Below are positions 14,467 through 27,854 of a stretch of DNA of 64,000 nt, in pieces. The translations under genes and the position numbers were made by a program. Each line of letters opens with the position of its first letter. Position 1 is the stretch's first letter. The stretch comes from Callaeas wilsoni (lineage: Eukaryota > Chordata > Aves > Passeriformes > Callaeidae). The stretch covers positions 62,001-126,000 of the forward strand of contig VWPU01014023.1 in the NCBI GenBank assembly GCA_013398955.1. Direction: 5' to 3'. The notes under the pieces were generated by a model, which saw nothing but the letters and a program-made list of their open reading frames with translations, ran no database searches and was not told the origin of the DNA.

Positions 14467-15888
14467 CATTGTCCTTCCATTTTGATGAAGTGATAATATT
14501 TTGACTTCTTCCTTTCTTCTGCCTCATAGTGTTCCATTTGCAAGGTACGTGTAGCATTTCACAGGTAATACTTCACAGCAAAGAAAGGAGAAAAACTTTC
14601 TCCTCTAAGAAAAATCCCCCAAAAGAACCCTATCCAAGTGCTAGCAACAGGATTATTTTAATACAGTCTTTTCAGTTACATAACAGACATGAAAATGCAA
14701 GTTATAACACTGTCTTATTTTAATAAAGACTTGGGGAGCTATAGAAAAGAGTGGTAGACAAAAAATACTTCAGATAAGAGATTAGGCACTCAAATCTCTA
14801 AAAGACTCCACTGTAAGAAAGTTTGCTGCCTATTATTATTATAAAAATAAAGACCGCAACACGATATGTGTTATCTATACCACAGATACACTTGTAAGAC
14901 ATTAACAGAAAGCCCGAAAAATGCATAAAAGAATCCCCAGTTCCAACTTGTAAAAGACAGGCTGCTGCTCAGGTTCTGCCATCTTCATACCACTCCTTCT
15001 GCATCTTTAGGAACTATACACAGAGCAGGTAACTGCTGCTAGCAAAGTCTGCCAGTTGCCCTGAAGAATGTCAAAGCTTCAATCACCACATTCACTCGTC
15101 TTTGATGATATTTATCACCAGCTGGTGCCTGTATCCAACTGTACAAAGAGGGAATATCCACCTCACTGGGGCTGGAACTTGCAGGACACCTCAATACCCT
15201 TATGTCTACGCAGTTGTATTACATATGTAGAGCAAACATTATGCAGATTTGTTCACACTCTTGTACACGCACCAAAGCTGAGGTACAACTTCATCCCATG
15301 AAAGTATTCTGCGCAACATTAATGAGATTATTGTGATGGGGTTTTTTGCCTGTGGTTTTTAATAAAACCACTTTAAAAGTGGCAGTTCACTGATTCAGTT
15401 CTCTCTTCCCCCTTAATATTGTTACACTAGAACACAGCAAGAACACAGCAAGAATTCAAGCAGTAAAATGTTTTAGGTACCTTGAGTTTTTCCACAGCTC
15501 TCCTCCTCTCTAGTAATACAGTTGACCTGTAAAACAGAAAAAAGACATGGCTGACTCCTGGTAGGCTTCTCAACATTACTGGCATATACTGTACACTTAA
15601 AGCATCAACAGAACATTTAGCTTCTTGAACTGTTTTTCAGAATTTTTTATTAAATTGCATTTTATTTTGTTATTACATAATGCATTTTTCATCTACAAAA
15701 ATATCAAAGGGAAGTCTCATTTAAGAGTGCCTAGTTGGGAATGTCAGTATTGACTGGGTTACAGATCAGAAAGTAAAAGCCAGACTACCTGCTGCATTTT
15801 TAAAGTAGAGCATAACAGCCACCATCCACAATTCCTCTTCTAGCCCTGAGGAAGCTGAACTCCAGAGCAGCCGCTGAGCTGCAGAGCT

Positions 15889-16109
15889 GGGACAGGAACG
15901 CGGGACAGGAACAGGGGACAGGAACAGCGGACAGGAACAGGGGACAGGAACGCGGGACAGGAACAGCGGACAGGAACGCGGGACAGGAACGCGGGACAGG
16001 AACGCGGGACAGGAACGCGGGACAGGAACACGGGACAGGAACGCGGGACAGGAACGCGGGACAGGAACGCGGGACAGGAACGCGGGACAGGAATGCGGGA
16101 CAGGAACAC
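15889..16109. repeat. 13-bp minisatellite, 17 copies
   Basis: Seventeen head-to-tail copies of a 13-bp unit, consensus GGGACAGGAACGC, fill 221 bases without an indel. Variants are confined almost entirely to the first base and the last three (ending CGC, CAG, CAC or TGC; two or more units start with C instead of G). The 5' copies are the most mixed and the 3' copies the most uniform, as expected from recent expansion at one end. The unit is GC-rich with a CpG in most copies, in contrast with its AT-rich surroundings. Because 13 is not divisible by three and the unit holds no stop on the minus strand, all three minus frames stay open and give the same proline/serine/cysteine-rich 13-residue repeat. 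That explains the open frames of 104-151 codons here without any coding function. Confidence 0.95.
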
Positions 16110-19100
16110 AACACCTCCCCTCGAAAACTGACAGCTGCTGGTGCTCAAAGCTCCTACGGAAACAACCACCCTGCTCTGACCCCTTCCCACCACTGAGCAC
16201 CAATGGGTTTTCCTCTTGCATTCATCTTCTTACGTGAAGGTAAAATGAGTAAATAAAATAGCAATTGTTTACTTCTATCGTCTTTTGTCTTCACAGGCTT
16301 TGACCGTAAGTTATCTTCAGTCAAACCTGACGAATTATTTCCATTACCTTCCTTTTTCCCTCAGCCACTTCACCAAGAAAAAACAGTTATTTCCTGGGGG
16401 ACAGGGGCCAGACTCCTTCATTTCATACATGCATACAAAACATATGCTACATTTTCTTTTTTAAGATCTATACATTGCAAATTGGACATTTTATGCATTG
16501 TGAAAACACTGTGTTCAGCCTACCGTCAGGCAAAGCTGGTACTTCTCACCAGCTTGGTACCCCATTTTAATTCATCAGGTTGTAACAGACTCTTTCAACC
16601 ATTCTCAGCTTTTCCTTTTTACTCTTTCATTACTGCACTGTAGTATCCTCAAGCATTACTGCTTAGGTCTTCTCAGCATATCATACTACAAATACTTCAC
16701 CAGTTTCAACAGTTCAGCAGCCTGGTTATCCCATTTCCCACCATCATTAAAAGCTGGATTATTCAAAGTGCTCCATGAATTTCAGGAGTAAAGAACTGAC
16801 TTCTGAAAAAAACCAGCGTGCACAAAAATAATGCAGGTAGAGTTATACAAAATTACTGGAAGACACCATCGTCACAAGATACTCTGAAGCAAAAACCAAA
16901 CTTCTAAGAGCAGTCAAAATAAGATGTTATTGCATCTTGTTATTGCTCAAATGGTCTCTTTTCCCTGAATTATTTACTTATATAAAGTCAATTCCTTGCT
17001 CAGCAGGTTTGCATTTAGGAATAAACAATATACTTATAAAGAGTATTACAGGCGTAATACAGGTAAACAGCCACAAGACTATTTCATCTACTTTTAGACC
17101 TGACAGGAATACAGATTTAGGGGAGATTTAGGGAACAGAATTCTCTGCCTAGGTGCTCTGTGTGGGGCTTGGGCATACTTGCTCATTTTGCTGTCCTGCC
17201 AACTGCTCCCTGGCAGAGCACACAAAGCGATGGCAGTGACTGGGGAAAGAGGAAGAAATGCATTGGCATCAAAATGCCATGCTAGAGCAAGAGTCCTCCA
17301 CAGCATCAGGAATTTAAACACTCTAACGTGACTGTTTATTCTTGGCATGAGTTCAGGTCTTTTTTCATCTACTTCACACTGTTAGAGATAAGGGAATGCT
17401 ATTTTTACGCAGGCTCCTGATATGTTATTTTAAGTGCACCCGTCACAGGCAAGAAGAGACTGTTCCACGCTAGCAGCTACTGTTTCAGAGGGCATTGGTA
17501 GACCACTCTCAGACATGAAAATTTAATAGTCTCTCCAATTTTTCCAGCTTCAGGTCTAATAGTACTGGTTTGCAGAACACAGAGGTGCCCATATCTGATG
17601 GTGTTTGACACCACTTCAGTGTCCCTAGAGTTGACAGCACTGCTCCCTCCCAGGAGAGCCAGCATAGCCCCAGGACAGCAAGGGGCAGCTTGCCCAGCTG
17701 TATCCCCACCTCTGGGCACTGTGCAGCCTAGAGATCCTACAGCTCTTGAATAGAAGGAGGCAGTCTGGGAGAGCGCCAGAAACTGTGACACTCCAAATAT
17801 CATATGCTTTTGAGCAAATTTTTTCCTGTCCTTTGTCACAAGCTCTTTGTTACAACCTCTTTCTTCTTCTTCGCATCCCTTCTCCCTATTACCATTCAAT
17901 GCACTTTCGCAAGTTCTTCATCCCTCCCCACTCCAAAATTCTCATTATTAAAACAACAACAAAAAATACTTGATAATTATGAAACTACTGTGCCATTTAG
18001 TGTCATGGTTTAATTCCCTCTGCTTAATCCACCAGGGTCTTTCACCCCATTCTACCCACCCCTGGAGTGAGCAAGAAACTTTGACACAGGAACTGGTCAG
18101 GAAATGTCTTCACTGCACTTTGCATTGTTTAGGCCACATTCTCAACTCTTGTTCATCAGTTAAATGCCCCCATGCCCAAAATAAAATTCTATAATCAGTA
18201 AGAAAGAATGCAGATCATATCAAGAATGGGAAAAAGAAAATCTAGAAAGGAGTAACAGTAACACATTAAAGAACAAACTCAGAGTCAGCTCTCGGATCAG
18301 GAAAAATAACAATATACATCCTTGGATGAATAAATTAGGAAGAGAGATGGATTTTAACTCAAGAGATGACAGCGGTAAGACATATACTGAATATGAACAG
18401 CTTCGAAAAAATTTGCAGTACATCTGAATAACCGTGTATGTCAGAAATCAGACATACTACACAAATCCTAACAGGATATTGAAAATGCAAGTACAAATTA
18501 AACGCTAAATAAAGGCTTCAGCCTGTAGGACAAAAGAATTTGTGTGTCAGAAATACCATTTATCTTGAGAATTAACGTGCAAAAGCCACTTGGTTACTTG
18601 AGAGCTACCTCTCCTCTCCTTCTCTTAGAGAAGTAATGTTTTAGAGCTGCATCCAGAAACTATGAGTAATCACAATGATGGATAGTCCAGCAACTGTTGG
18701 GATATCCCAAAGAAACATGCCCTGGAATGAAATTATAATCTTCCTTAGCTACTCATATTATAATGGCTGATCAGTGTGCATTAGGAAAATACACTTCTGG
18801 TTTGAATCCAAACCTTGAGTATAAAAGCAAAGCTCTAGTAAATATTTAAGAGAATTTTGAGTTCCAAACTGAAGAGCTGGCAACTAAGTTTTTTTTTTTT
18901 TTTAACAAACAAAACCATCAAAAGATTGTGCAACTCTAAGAACCCTTAAGGAAACAATTGGGAATTTTTCATAACATGGTATTTCCTTATACTGCTGACC
19001 ACAGGAATGCAAACAGTTCCACCAAACAGAGATTTCTTCATTGGAAACAACTGACAATCTAACCATGTTTCCATCTTTTCCATTCTCAGCACTCAGCATA

Positions 19101-22100
19101 CAAAACAGATGATATAATAGAATACAGAACTGTCATACCAGGGCCACAAGACATCTTTACTATAAATCAGCACCTGAGAAACTTAACAAAAACATATTTC
19201 CTAGGGGTTAGAGGGAGAACTTCTGTCTAATTATTTAGCATCTTTGACTAAACAAAACTGCGATTTTCTACTTACGTGTTGAATTTCCCCTAAATACTGT
19301 TGGCATCCCTGTCAACCAGAAGCAGACCCCCATCTCCAGCCATAACTCAGCATATCAGTAACAAGACTCACTCCCACAGCATTCTCTGACAGTAAGGCAG
19401 GTGAGGCTAGCGAGGCACAAAAACATGGGCTGGTACTCAACTGAGTTAGTGAAAGGAAAAGCAATGCTACTCTTTGTACCTTGCATATTGATATATATAA
19501 TATCCCATGTAAATCTAATGGACAGATTTCCTCACCACCTTCTCCATTTAGGATTATTTAAGCAATGCCAACTGACACCAGGAATCTGTCCAAAGGAAGC
19601 TGGAAATGTTTGTTTATCTGTACAGCAATGGCACTCAGAACTCACCGTCTACCAGAACCTGCACGAGGAGACCAAGTATGAGAGACACCTCAAGGGAAAG
19701 GCAAGACAGGACTTAGAAAGGGACTTAATTTTCCTGACAGATAATTAACAAGTCACTATCATTGAGAAAGCAACTTACACTCTGTGCTGAACTTCATGCT
19801 GTGAAGAGAGAAATAGAGGATAAATGAACATAATCAACCGTAAAAACAGAGTATTGTCAGAATTCAGGAAGGCACCAGGAATGGGAAAAGGTGCTACATC
19901 AGCACCCTGACCAATATCTGTCATTGCAAATTTGCAACTCAATTAAGGCAAGATTTTAATCAGAGCTACAACTGCACTTAATTCTCTCCATTCAAGCTGA
20001 AGGAAAGCAAGAGGAACAAGTCATAAAAGCAGAACAAAACTGGAATGTGCTACAAGGAGATCAAATTGTTTTCAACAGGAAAAACCAAAACAAACAAAGC
20101 CAATGAAAGACAAAGCTTTATGGAGTTAGTTTGCCAAACAAGTCAAGAATTTTGGATGGTAGAAAAGACAGACAAATGTTAACTTCAGATAGAGACATAA
20201 AAAGACTTTGCTTGTGTGGAAGTGTTTACAATCCATGGCAGAGAGATTATTACTCTTGTAGTCAAGGAAACCACTCTTACAAGACTTCAAATTTTGGAAT
20301 TCCCCTTTCAAGAGGGAACATGGAAAAATCCTCCATGCTCTTCTAAAAGGAGAATGAAATATGGCTCTAGTGTCCCATGTGTGGACAAAGAGGGCCACAA
20401 GGCTTTGACAACAAACTGGTTCCAATGGCTCTGCAGAGGAAGAGGTCACCATCATAAATGAAACATATCAATACTGTACTTTAATATTCTGAGATCATCA
20501 ATGATACAGTAGCCATTACATCCCATAATATTTTCACATCCAAAACCATTTACTAGGAGTTACGAGACCAGTAGCTAAAATTCTCAAGCTAGGCTTTATT
20601 TAAATGATTGCATCTCTTGATCTTTTCTTTCAAAGAGATGCCCACTGAACTCTCAAAAGCTGACCTTTCATCACAGCACACTGTTGGTCTTGGAGAATTT
20701 GACTTTTCTGAAGTTACAAACATGTGAAACCTCCCCTCCCTTTAAGATGATTCTGAAGCTCTAAACATAAACTATACAAAGAAACAGCTTGGTTTAATTA
20801 TAATAGTAGAGCAAAACTTATTTTTCCAGTTATTATCTGAACTAGATAACAAAACCCTACTTCAGCTGATATGTCAAAGTGTGCTGAGATTTAGAACACT
20901 ACTCAAAAACTATCTTTTATTTTTATTGCTGTCAACGTCCTAAGAAAAAAATATGCACCAAAAACTTTTCAATTTAATCTCCCTGCTGATGCTAGAGAAC
21001 TACCCAAGCTCTGCAGACTGTAAAGCAAGGCAGTAGTTACAGCACACCACAATTACCATAATTAGAACATAGTAATACCAAGCGACACAAGAAATTATTT
21101 GCTGGTTTTCATTAAAATGCATGGTTCATTTTTAATTTTTCCTACAGTCACTGCACCAAGATGCATGCTCAGAATGGCAAGAAACTACTAGGCAAAATTT
21201 ATGTAACATTCATCCTCAAGTTGAATTAGCACTACAATCAGTAGAAGCTTTGGTGCTGATAAGGAAGCAGAAACTGATTTTAGAAAAATATTACAAATCA
21301 AAGCTATTGAAGAGTAACTGAAAAGCTTTAATTACGACTTCTGGCTGAAATTAATACATATGAAAATGAAGGTGTTCATTCACACTTACCTTATGGGTTA
21401 CAGTTTATAATAATACTGGCTATTTCATTTTACCTTTGTTGTCTGATAAACCCCACTAACAAAGGCCCAGTGCTCAACAATTCAGTGTTGTAAAGAATAG
21501 AGTTGCTGTCTGGTATCTATCTTAATGACTGTTTCTCAGCAAGAAGAAAATTAGTTGCATGTGGGGTATTTTAAGTACTGCACTATTAAATTTTCACATA
21601 AATACAGTCTAAGCAGTGGGAAATGACACTGTCAGAATTCATCTGAATGGCCTTATCCCACTGCTGGGTACAGTTTGGAACAGACCTTCTAACTGGCCTC
21701 AGGGAAGCAGTTTCTGCATTTACACTTCTGTTCCCCTTGCTCCCCTCAAATGAGGTGAGGTCCCTACTGAGACTGGCAAGAGAGAAGGTGTTTTAATACA
21801 CCACATCTCTTCCAGTAAGGGGTACTTCAAACCAGACAAAACACAAGTGCTAACTGCAGCTTCAAAAAGCCTGTCAAGAGGAGGCAGACAGTGCTCCTTT
21901 AGCCTTCATTATGAAAAATGAAAAAGCATAGGTTAAAGCTACACCAAATCCGTTTTAGCAAAATAGTTTCCAAGCTATGTCCAAGGTTTGGGCAATTGTG
22001 AAGAAAGACACCTAGCATTTTTCAGCTGCTATTTAATGTCCCTGAGCCCGCTTTTTTCCCCCCTTTGCCGTTTTTTTGTCTCACTCCACATATATTCTTG

Positions 22101-25100
22101 TATTCAGACTTCCCAGATTTTAAGCCTCTCCTGAAAGAAAAAATATCTTTCAATTCCTTTTTAAAAAGAAAATTAAATGTGAAGGCCCGGCATGACTCCT
22201 TTCTCACCTTTTGTTAACACAGGTTTCCTGCTTTCTTCTCCCTGAGACAAAATCTCTCATTTTCTACCAATCTTTCAGTGTCAGCTTCAACCCATTAGCT
22301 TTTACTGCAGTCTCATTACCGTCCTCTGACCTCACCTACTAATGTGTCACGGTAATTTTCAAAGTTGCTCTCCATTTCTCACCAGAAACCATCTGCTCCA
22401 AACACTCCTTCCTTGTGGTTTGCAGGACCCCACTCCTAGCAATACGTACTCCTTCCAAAACACCAAGACTACTGGTGCTTGCAAGAAATCCTACTCTCCA
22501 TCCCTTGCAAGTCCCCCCCCTTCATGCTACCCCTGCATTCTGTTTTCAGTACCATCAGCCCATTCCTTCTCTTCCACTGCCTTGTGAACTCCTGCCATGA
22601 GAACTGCCCAGACACATTATGTTGGCCAACCATCTCAAATGCAAAATTGAAAGCAACTTCTTGGTGCTGTACACAGATCATCCACCTCCTACCGTGCCCA
22701 AGAGACCCAACACAGCATCAAAGCTTCAAGAAAGGAATGGGCACTTCAGGGAGCAAGACTTCCGCTCCCTTGGGCTCCATCTCCCACACAAATAACCAAC
22801 CTCCCAACTTGCTCAAGTATATGCATTTGAGACTCCATTCTCATTAGATAAATGTGTAAAAAATACACTTAAACACTCACAGTTATAACACTGATATAAC
22901 AGTAGTGGTCTGCCTAAGGATACAGAGCAAGGCAAGATTCATAGGGACTCTTTCCATATGTTTTTTCATACAAAGTAAAAACATGACCTAGCATGTTCTC
23001 ACACTATGTTTAATTTCTCAGCAATTTTTTTTTTTTGCAAGCTGACTTTGTCACTTCAGTCCTAAAAAATGTCCATTCAGGATGCTCTTACTAAGAAGTG
23101 ATTCTTGCTAAATGGATGCTTCAACCACCTTAGCAGACATTGATTCCTTTCTAATCTCACCTTTTCCTTTAATGCTATGTTGGTTTTATTTGCAAGCCAT
23201 CAAATCCACAGCACCTCTTCACCTGCACTCACACAGTTTTGTCTTTCTGCTCTGAAGCTGAAGTGTTACTCTCATTCTACTGCAGCAACATTACTTCTAG
23301 GCACTTCCAGCAAGGTTACTGGCATCCTGCAGCTCTTTTTGAGACTGTCAAAACTTGCCTCATGCTGTGCCTGCAAACAGGAAGAGAATAGTGGAAATAA
23401 AAGTGAAGACCTGCAGCTGACATTTGAAGGGGCTGGAGAGGATTTTCCCCACGGTCCCAATGGTGATTAGTGGGGCAATCAGCCCAGTTGCATCAAGACA
23501 CCACAAAACCACCCACAAGGAATCTTTGCCGGACAACAGATGATCAGAAGATGTTTCACAACATAAACTTCAAATGTATGATATTATTTTCTTCCAGCAT
23601 TGACTTATTGATAAAGCCATAGCTGGATTCATGACACCAAATTCTTGCTGCAAAGCTAATAATGTTCAGTGTACACAGAGATCTTGAAATACTTTCCTCA
23701 TCTCCAAAATACCAAGCCCCTTATTTATTAGAACAAGCTGTATTTGGAAGTTGAGATTATGATTTGTTTACAAACTGACCAACTCCACTGGTGAAAGAAA
23801 AATCCATTTTCATCAGTATTTGTCCTACTTCAGTATGACATTATAAACAGAAACATTGCCTCTTTATATTCTTTTATTTAAGCATGCTCATGAAACAGTC
23901 AATTCAACTGCCAAACCTGAGAAAGGATAGAAACCAACTACACTTTCTTTTTTTTAAACTCTGTATCTCACTTGTTCACTTTTGACTTCTGCAAAGCTTA
24001 ATTCAGCCAACCTCCACCCTAACCCCTGGGAGAATCTTGTACTTTCCAGCCATCTGGACTATATTTACATTACTAAGAAGAAAGTCAAACTTGCTCATGA
24101 ACAAAGAAAATCTCCTTACTATCTTTCTGTCTTGTCTCCATAGTTATTTTCTAAGTTCTTATTTTTTCAAAAAAATTACTGTTCTCTCTGGGGACCTCAC
24201 TCAATCTCCCTCATGAAGCTCTACTGATGTCATACAATTTCTTCGCTTATCATTTCCTAGTGTTGCCTTAAAAAAAAAAAAATAGAAATTACTATTTTTC
24301 CCCTCAGTTTTCACCCTCTCTTCACAAAAGCCCTTAAAAATAGCATGAAAGTTCAAGTATGATGGATTAGGATAGAAGTAATCGTACCAAAGTGTTTATT
24401 TAGACAGTAAAAGTGACAGCTTTGCAAATAAAATGAACTACTGCCAAACTAAGATCAGAGACAAATTTTAAAAGAAACATAGACAAACATTTACTTTTGA
24501 ACTTGTATCCATTTTAATGGTATCCCTCCCCCTGGCAGCGACTGCTGCATCTTGGCTCCTCCAGAACAGAGGAGCACGCAATTTTTTTAAAATTGTATTT
24601 TCATCAAAATATCTGTGCTGCGACTCCTCTCCCAACACTGCTGATCCAGTGTGCTGAGGAAACTTGAAGTAAAAGCACAAACTACAGAAGACAAGAAACT
24701 ACCTCAAACTGCTTTTACTTTCAACCACATGTCCTTAAACCATACCTATTTTTTATTTTATGTGAGCTGCAGCATAAGTCTGCCTTTTAGTATTTTATAA
24801 CCATATTTTTCAGGGCACACTACCTCTTTCGATCAAAGGTAGTCAATTACAGCTTATCACTAAAAGCTATTTTGCAGATTTACTCTGCTCCTCTTGACAT
24901 GCACCAGAAATCTGCATCAAGTTTAAATGAAAGCCAGATTGGTGCCTTAGTTACAGGGAAAATTAATGAAAGCAATGAGCAGTGCTTGACATTCACCTAA
25001 CTTTTTAACTAGGAATTGAAGAGCCCCAATGCTTTGCGATGCTTGACCCAAATATCTGACTAATTTCAAATATTAGTTCAGTTTAATGAGCTAATTTAAT

Positions 25101-27560
25101 ACCTGTATAAGAGAAAAATGCCAGTGTAGACCTGTAGTGTAACATAAATTAGAAAACACTTGCTAGGAAGAAAAACACCTTTCTAGAGGGGTGTTTGCTT
25201 AAAGAGAACTACCTACTGTTGTTTATTTTCAAGCTGAACCTCTGAATTTAATCCAACAAAGTGACCCTTCAGAGGCATAATGACTTTTAATGATCATGTC
25301 AAGTATCTTTCTGTCTCTTCAGCAGCTCTTCTGGAATACCAAGGAGTAAAAGTTCAATTACAGCTGCATACCACAGCCACAGTAAATTCATTAGCACAGG
25401 AAATACACAGCAGAGAGTTAACAATTAATTAAAAACTTAATGAATATGCCCACATGAAAAAATACCTACTGAAATAACCTGCCCAAACACTACCACATTC
25501 TGCTTGCTTTCTTTTATAGTTGCCAGTTTCTAGAACGATTCAACATTGTCCCTTCCCAGTTTTTTCCTCCTCATCTCTGAAACTCACAAAAGACCAGCAG
25601 TACAAATAAATATGGTTTGTCATTAAAAGTAGCTGAAGCCTTGTGAAGATGCAACGTATCTCTGCTTTAGGGAAGCACAGCTGAATTACGCATCAGAAAC
25701 AAAACCCCAGGAGATCTGTTATCAGTTGAGCAATACCTCTACTAAAAAGGACTTCCCTCCCTGCATTTCAAGGTGTTTGAATTTTTCCCCGAAATTTGCA
25801 ATATTTTTTCTTTTTGAAGACATGGACAATAAACAAATAGACAACCCTGAACTTTATGTTCTTGAGACACAAGCTGAACGTTTCATGGAAGCTACTAAAA
25901 ATAAGTTTTACTTCCAGCAGTGACAACTCCTCACAGCTTAATCAAAGGAATAGCAATCACAGCCTAATGGGCCCTGTTCTCTAGAGCATCCAAGTTGAAA
26001 AATTATCGGTAGGAGAATGTTCACTGCAAAGAAGAGAAGAATCTGCAAAGAAGTGAGGACTAATATATTTGCACTTAGTCTGCCTCGATTTGATTTTACT
26101 TGTTTCTAACAGAGAGAACAAGAAGTGACTTGATGCTCAGTCTACAGCTATGGTACGAAATTAGTTTCTAAGGAAACAGGGCAGAATCCAAGGGACAAAA
26201 TTTCTGTGTTTGTGCTGTTTCTGTAGCAAACACAACATCAGCTGCAGAAGGCACATGAAGCAAAATTCCTCCATATCAATGAAGGGATTGGATCTTTATC
26301 ATCCTGAACCAGCAATTTAACTGGCAGCCTCACTGGGGAGGCACTTGCACCTGTTTGAGGGAGAGCACAGAGGTGTAAGCAGGATGCACACCAGCTCATG
26401 GCCACTGCCAGCCTACTGCTCTCCGCTGCAGTGCACTAAAAAAGACACTAAAAATAATACAGCTGGCACTTAATATAGTCTGCTCCATCATGCATAAAGA
26501 GGCTCTGCTATGACTTTTAGAAAATCCGACTGCCCACATCTCATGGTTCCTCTTTCAGAGGAAAAACAAATCTTTAACTAGTGAGGCAGAAAACTTTTCT
26601 GTCCAAGAACTCAAAGTAGGTCAGGTAATAGGTGCTAATTTTCAAGAGAGGTTTCCACATCTTGAATGCCAAGCAGGTTCCCTTGCTGTGATGAGCACTG
26701 GACTTTGGAGAGCCTCCATCCGACCTCATGGCATGGGGCTGTTCCAGATGCTCTCCCCAGCTGGTGCTGCTCCCTTCGTGCAGGGATTGCACTCAGGATG
26801 CAGACAGGCCCAAAGGGCAGCTACACCAGGGAACTCCAGATGATGAGATCCTCCAGGCCAAAATAATCAGTATTCCTTGGAGAATTTAAAACTTCAGAGG
26901 TACGTGGTGCACTTCCTAAACTTTGAAATGAAACATTCCTCCTATCAACCAGCCACATAGCCCACAGCTTAGCAACAGAGCTTGCACACGTGTACCTGTC
27001 TGCAAGAGGGAAAACAATTCTTGTTATCCGTCATTCTCACAACACAGCAACGCAATTTCTCTCTGAGTATACACAGGGTTTGTTGTTTGTTTTTTTAAAT
27101 TATCTTAAACTCGCATTTCAATATAAATCCAGGTCTCTTCTACATTCAATGAAAACTAGATCGTGAATTGAAAATAAAATGTTTGTAAAGCAGTTTCAAT
27201 GCAGGTGTTTGAGTCAGGCTGATTTGAACTTGAAAGGGCACTCTCCTTGGTTTGCTGTGTCAGTTTGGGCAGCAACAATTCTTTTTGCACAGCTTTCCTT
27301 TTCAGAAGGAAAACACCAATGCACCTCAAAACCTCAGTGTTAAGAGTCTACTCCTGAAACTAACTGCATGAAGGCCAGCAGGCCAGTGGTGACAGTCCAG
27401 CCCCGAAGTTCCAAATACATTACCAGAGGCTGGGGTATTACTTCCACCATGCTATTCCACTGCAGAACATACATCAATACTCATCTCTGTCTATAAATCA
27501 ATGGAAGCTATTTCAGGCACAAAAGCTTCAAAATAAATCCTTCTGACCGACCTCTCAAAT

Positions 27561-27730
27561 TAATTATGCAAATGCTGTATCAAAGTGCACAGATAATTTT
27601 TACTTCAAATTTTTAAAATCTGCACAGATACTCTGACAGGAAAAGAAAGTAAATGCCTAATTATACACATTGAATAATCCAGATAATGGCCTGTCACATG
27701 CATCATTCTGAATGCAAATCAGAACAATGG
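27561..27730. promoter_or_regulatory. Octamer/SOX/homeodomain site patch
   Basis: A TAATTA core (27,561-27,566) overlaps a perfect octamer ATGCAAAT (27,566-27,573). A second ATGCAAAT lies at 27,712-27,719, followed four bases later by AACAATGG (27,723-27,730), a SOX-type site. POU and SOX factors are known to bind such motifs close together, although the classic composite has a different order and spacing. The enhancer role is inferred from motifs only. Confidence 0.25.
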
Positions 27731-27834
27731 TTTCAGCTGTAAACACAACATGGAAACATCAAGTAACTTTGATCTTGTCTTTGGCAAGAACACACTTCTT
27801 TAAGATTACCTTCTGAATTCAATGGGATTTATAG

Positions 27835-27854
27835 ATATACATATATATATATAT
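27835..27854. repeat. Short (AT)n microsatellite
   Basis: A run of alternating A and T, interrupted once by C at 27,840 and ending at 27,854. The flanks GATATA and ATATCTC make the whole segment loosely symmetric. It is a simple repeat with no assigned function. Confidence 0.85.

Larger units (their letters stand above)
1..15888. other. AT-rich non-coding stretch, intronic or intergenic
   Basis: I see no coding exon here that I can support. Every open frame is short (up to 120 codons), has no recognisable domain and is scattered over both strands, as expected by chance in AT-rich DNA. CpG dinucleotides are rare apart from a pocket near 1,719-1,750. Listed separately are a TAATTA cluster (4,759-4,821) and palindromes at 7,190 and 14,411-14,466. 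If the CpG island at 49 kb drives a minus-strand gene, this may be part of a long intron; the sequence does not prove that. Confidence 0.6.

Noticed and set aside
15766..16221. Three overlapping minus-strand open frames of 104-151 codons encoding a Pro/Ser/Cys repeat
   Set aside because: They are translations of the 13-bp minisatellite, whose unit lacks minus-strand stops in every register. The protein repeat is a by-product of the DNA repeat.
21389..21460. Perfect minus-strand splice donor AAG|GTAAGTG
   Set aside because: All three frames immediately upstream meet stops within a few codons, and no acceptor is placed to make even a short exon.
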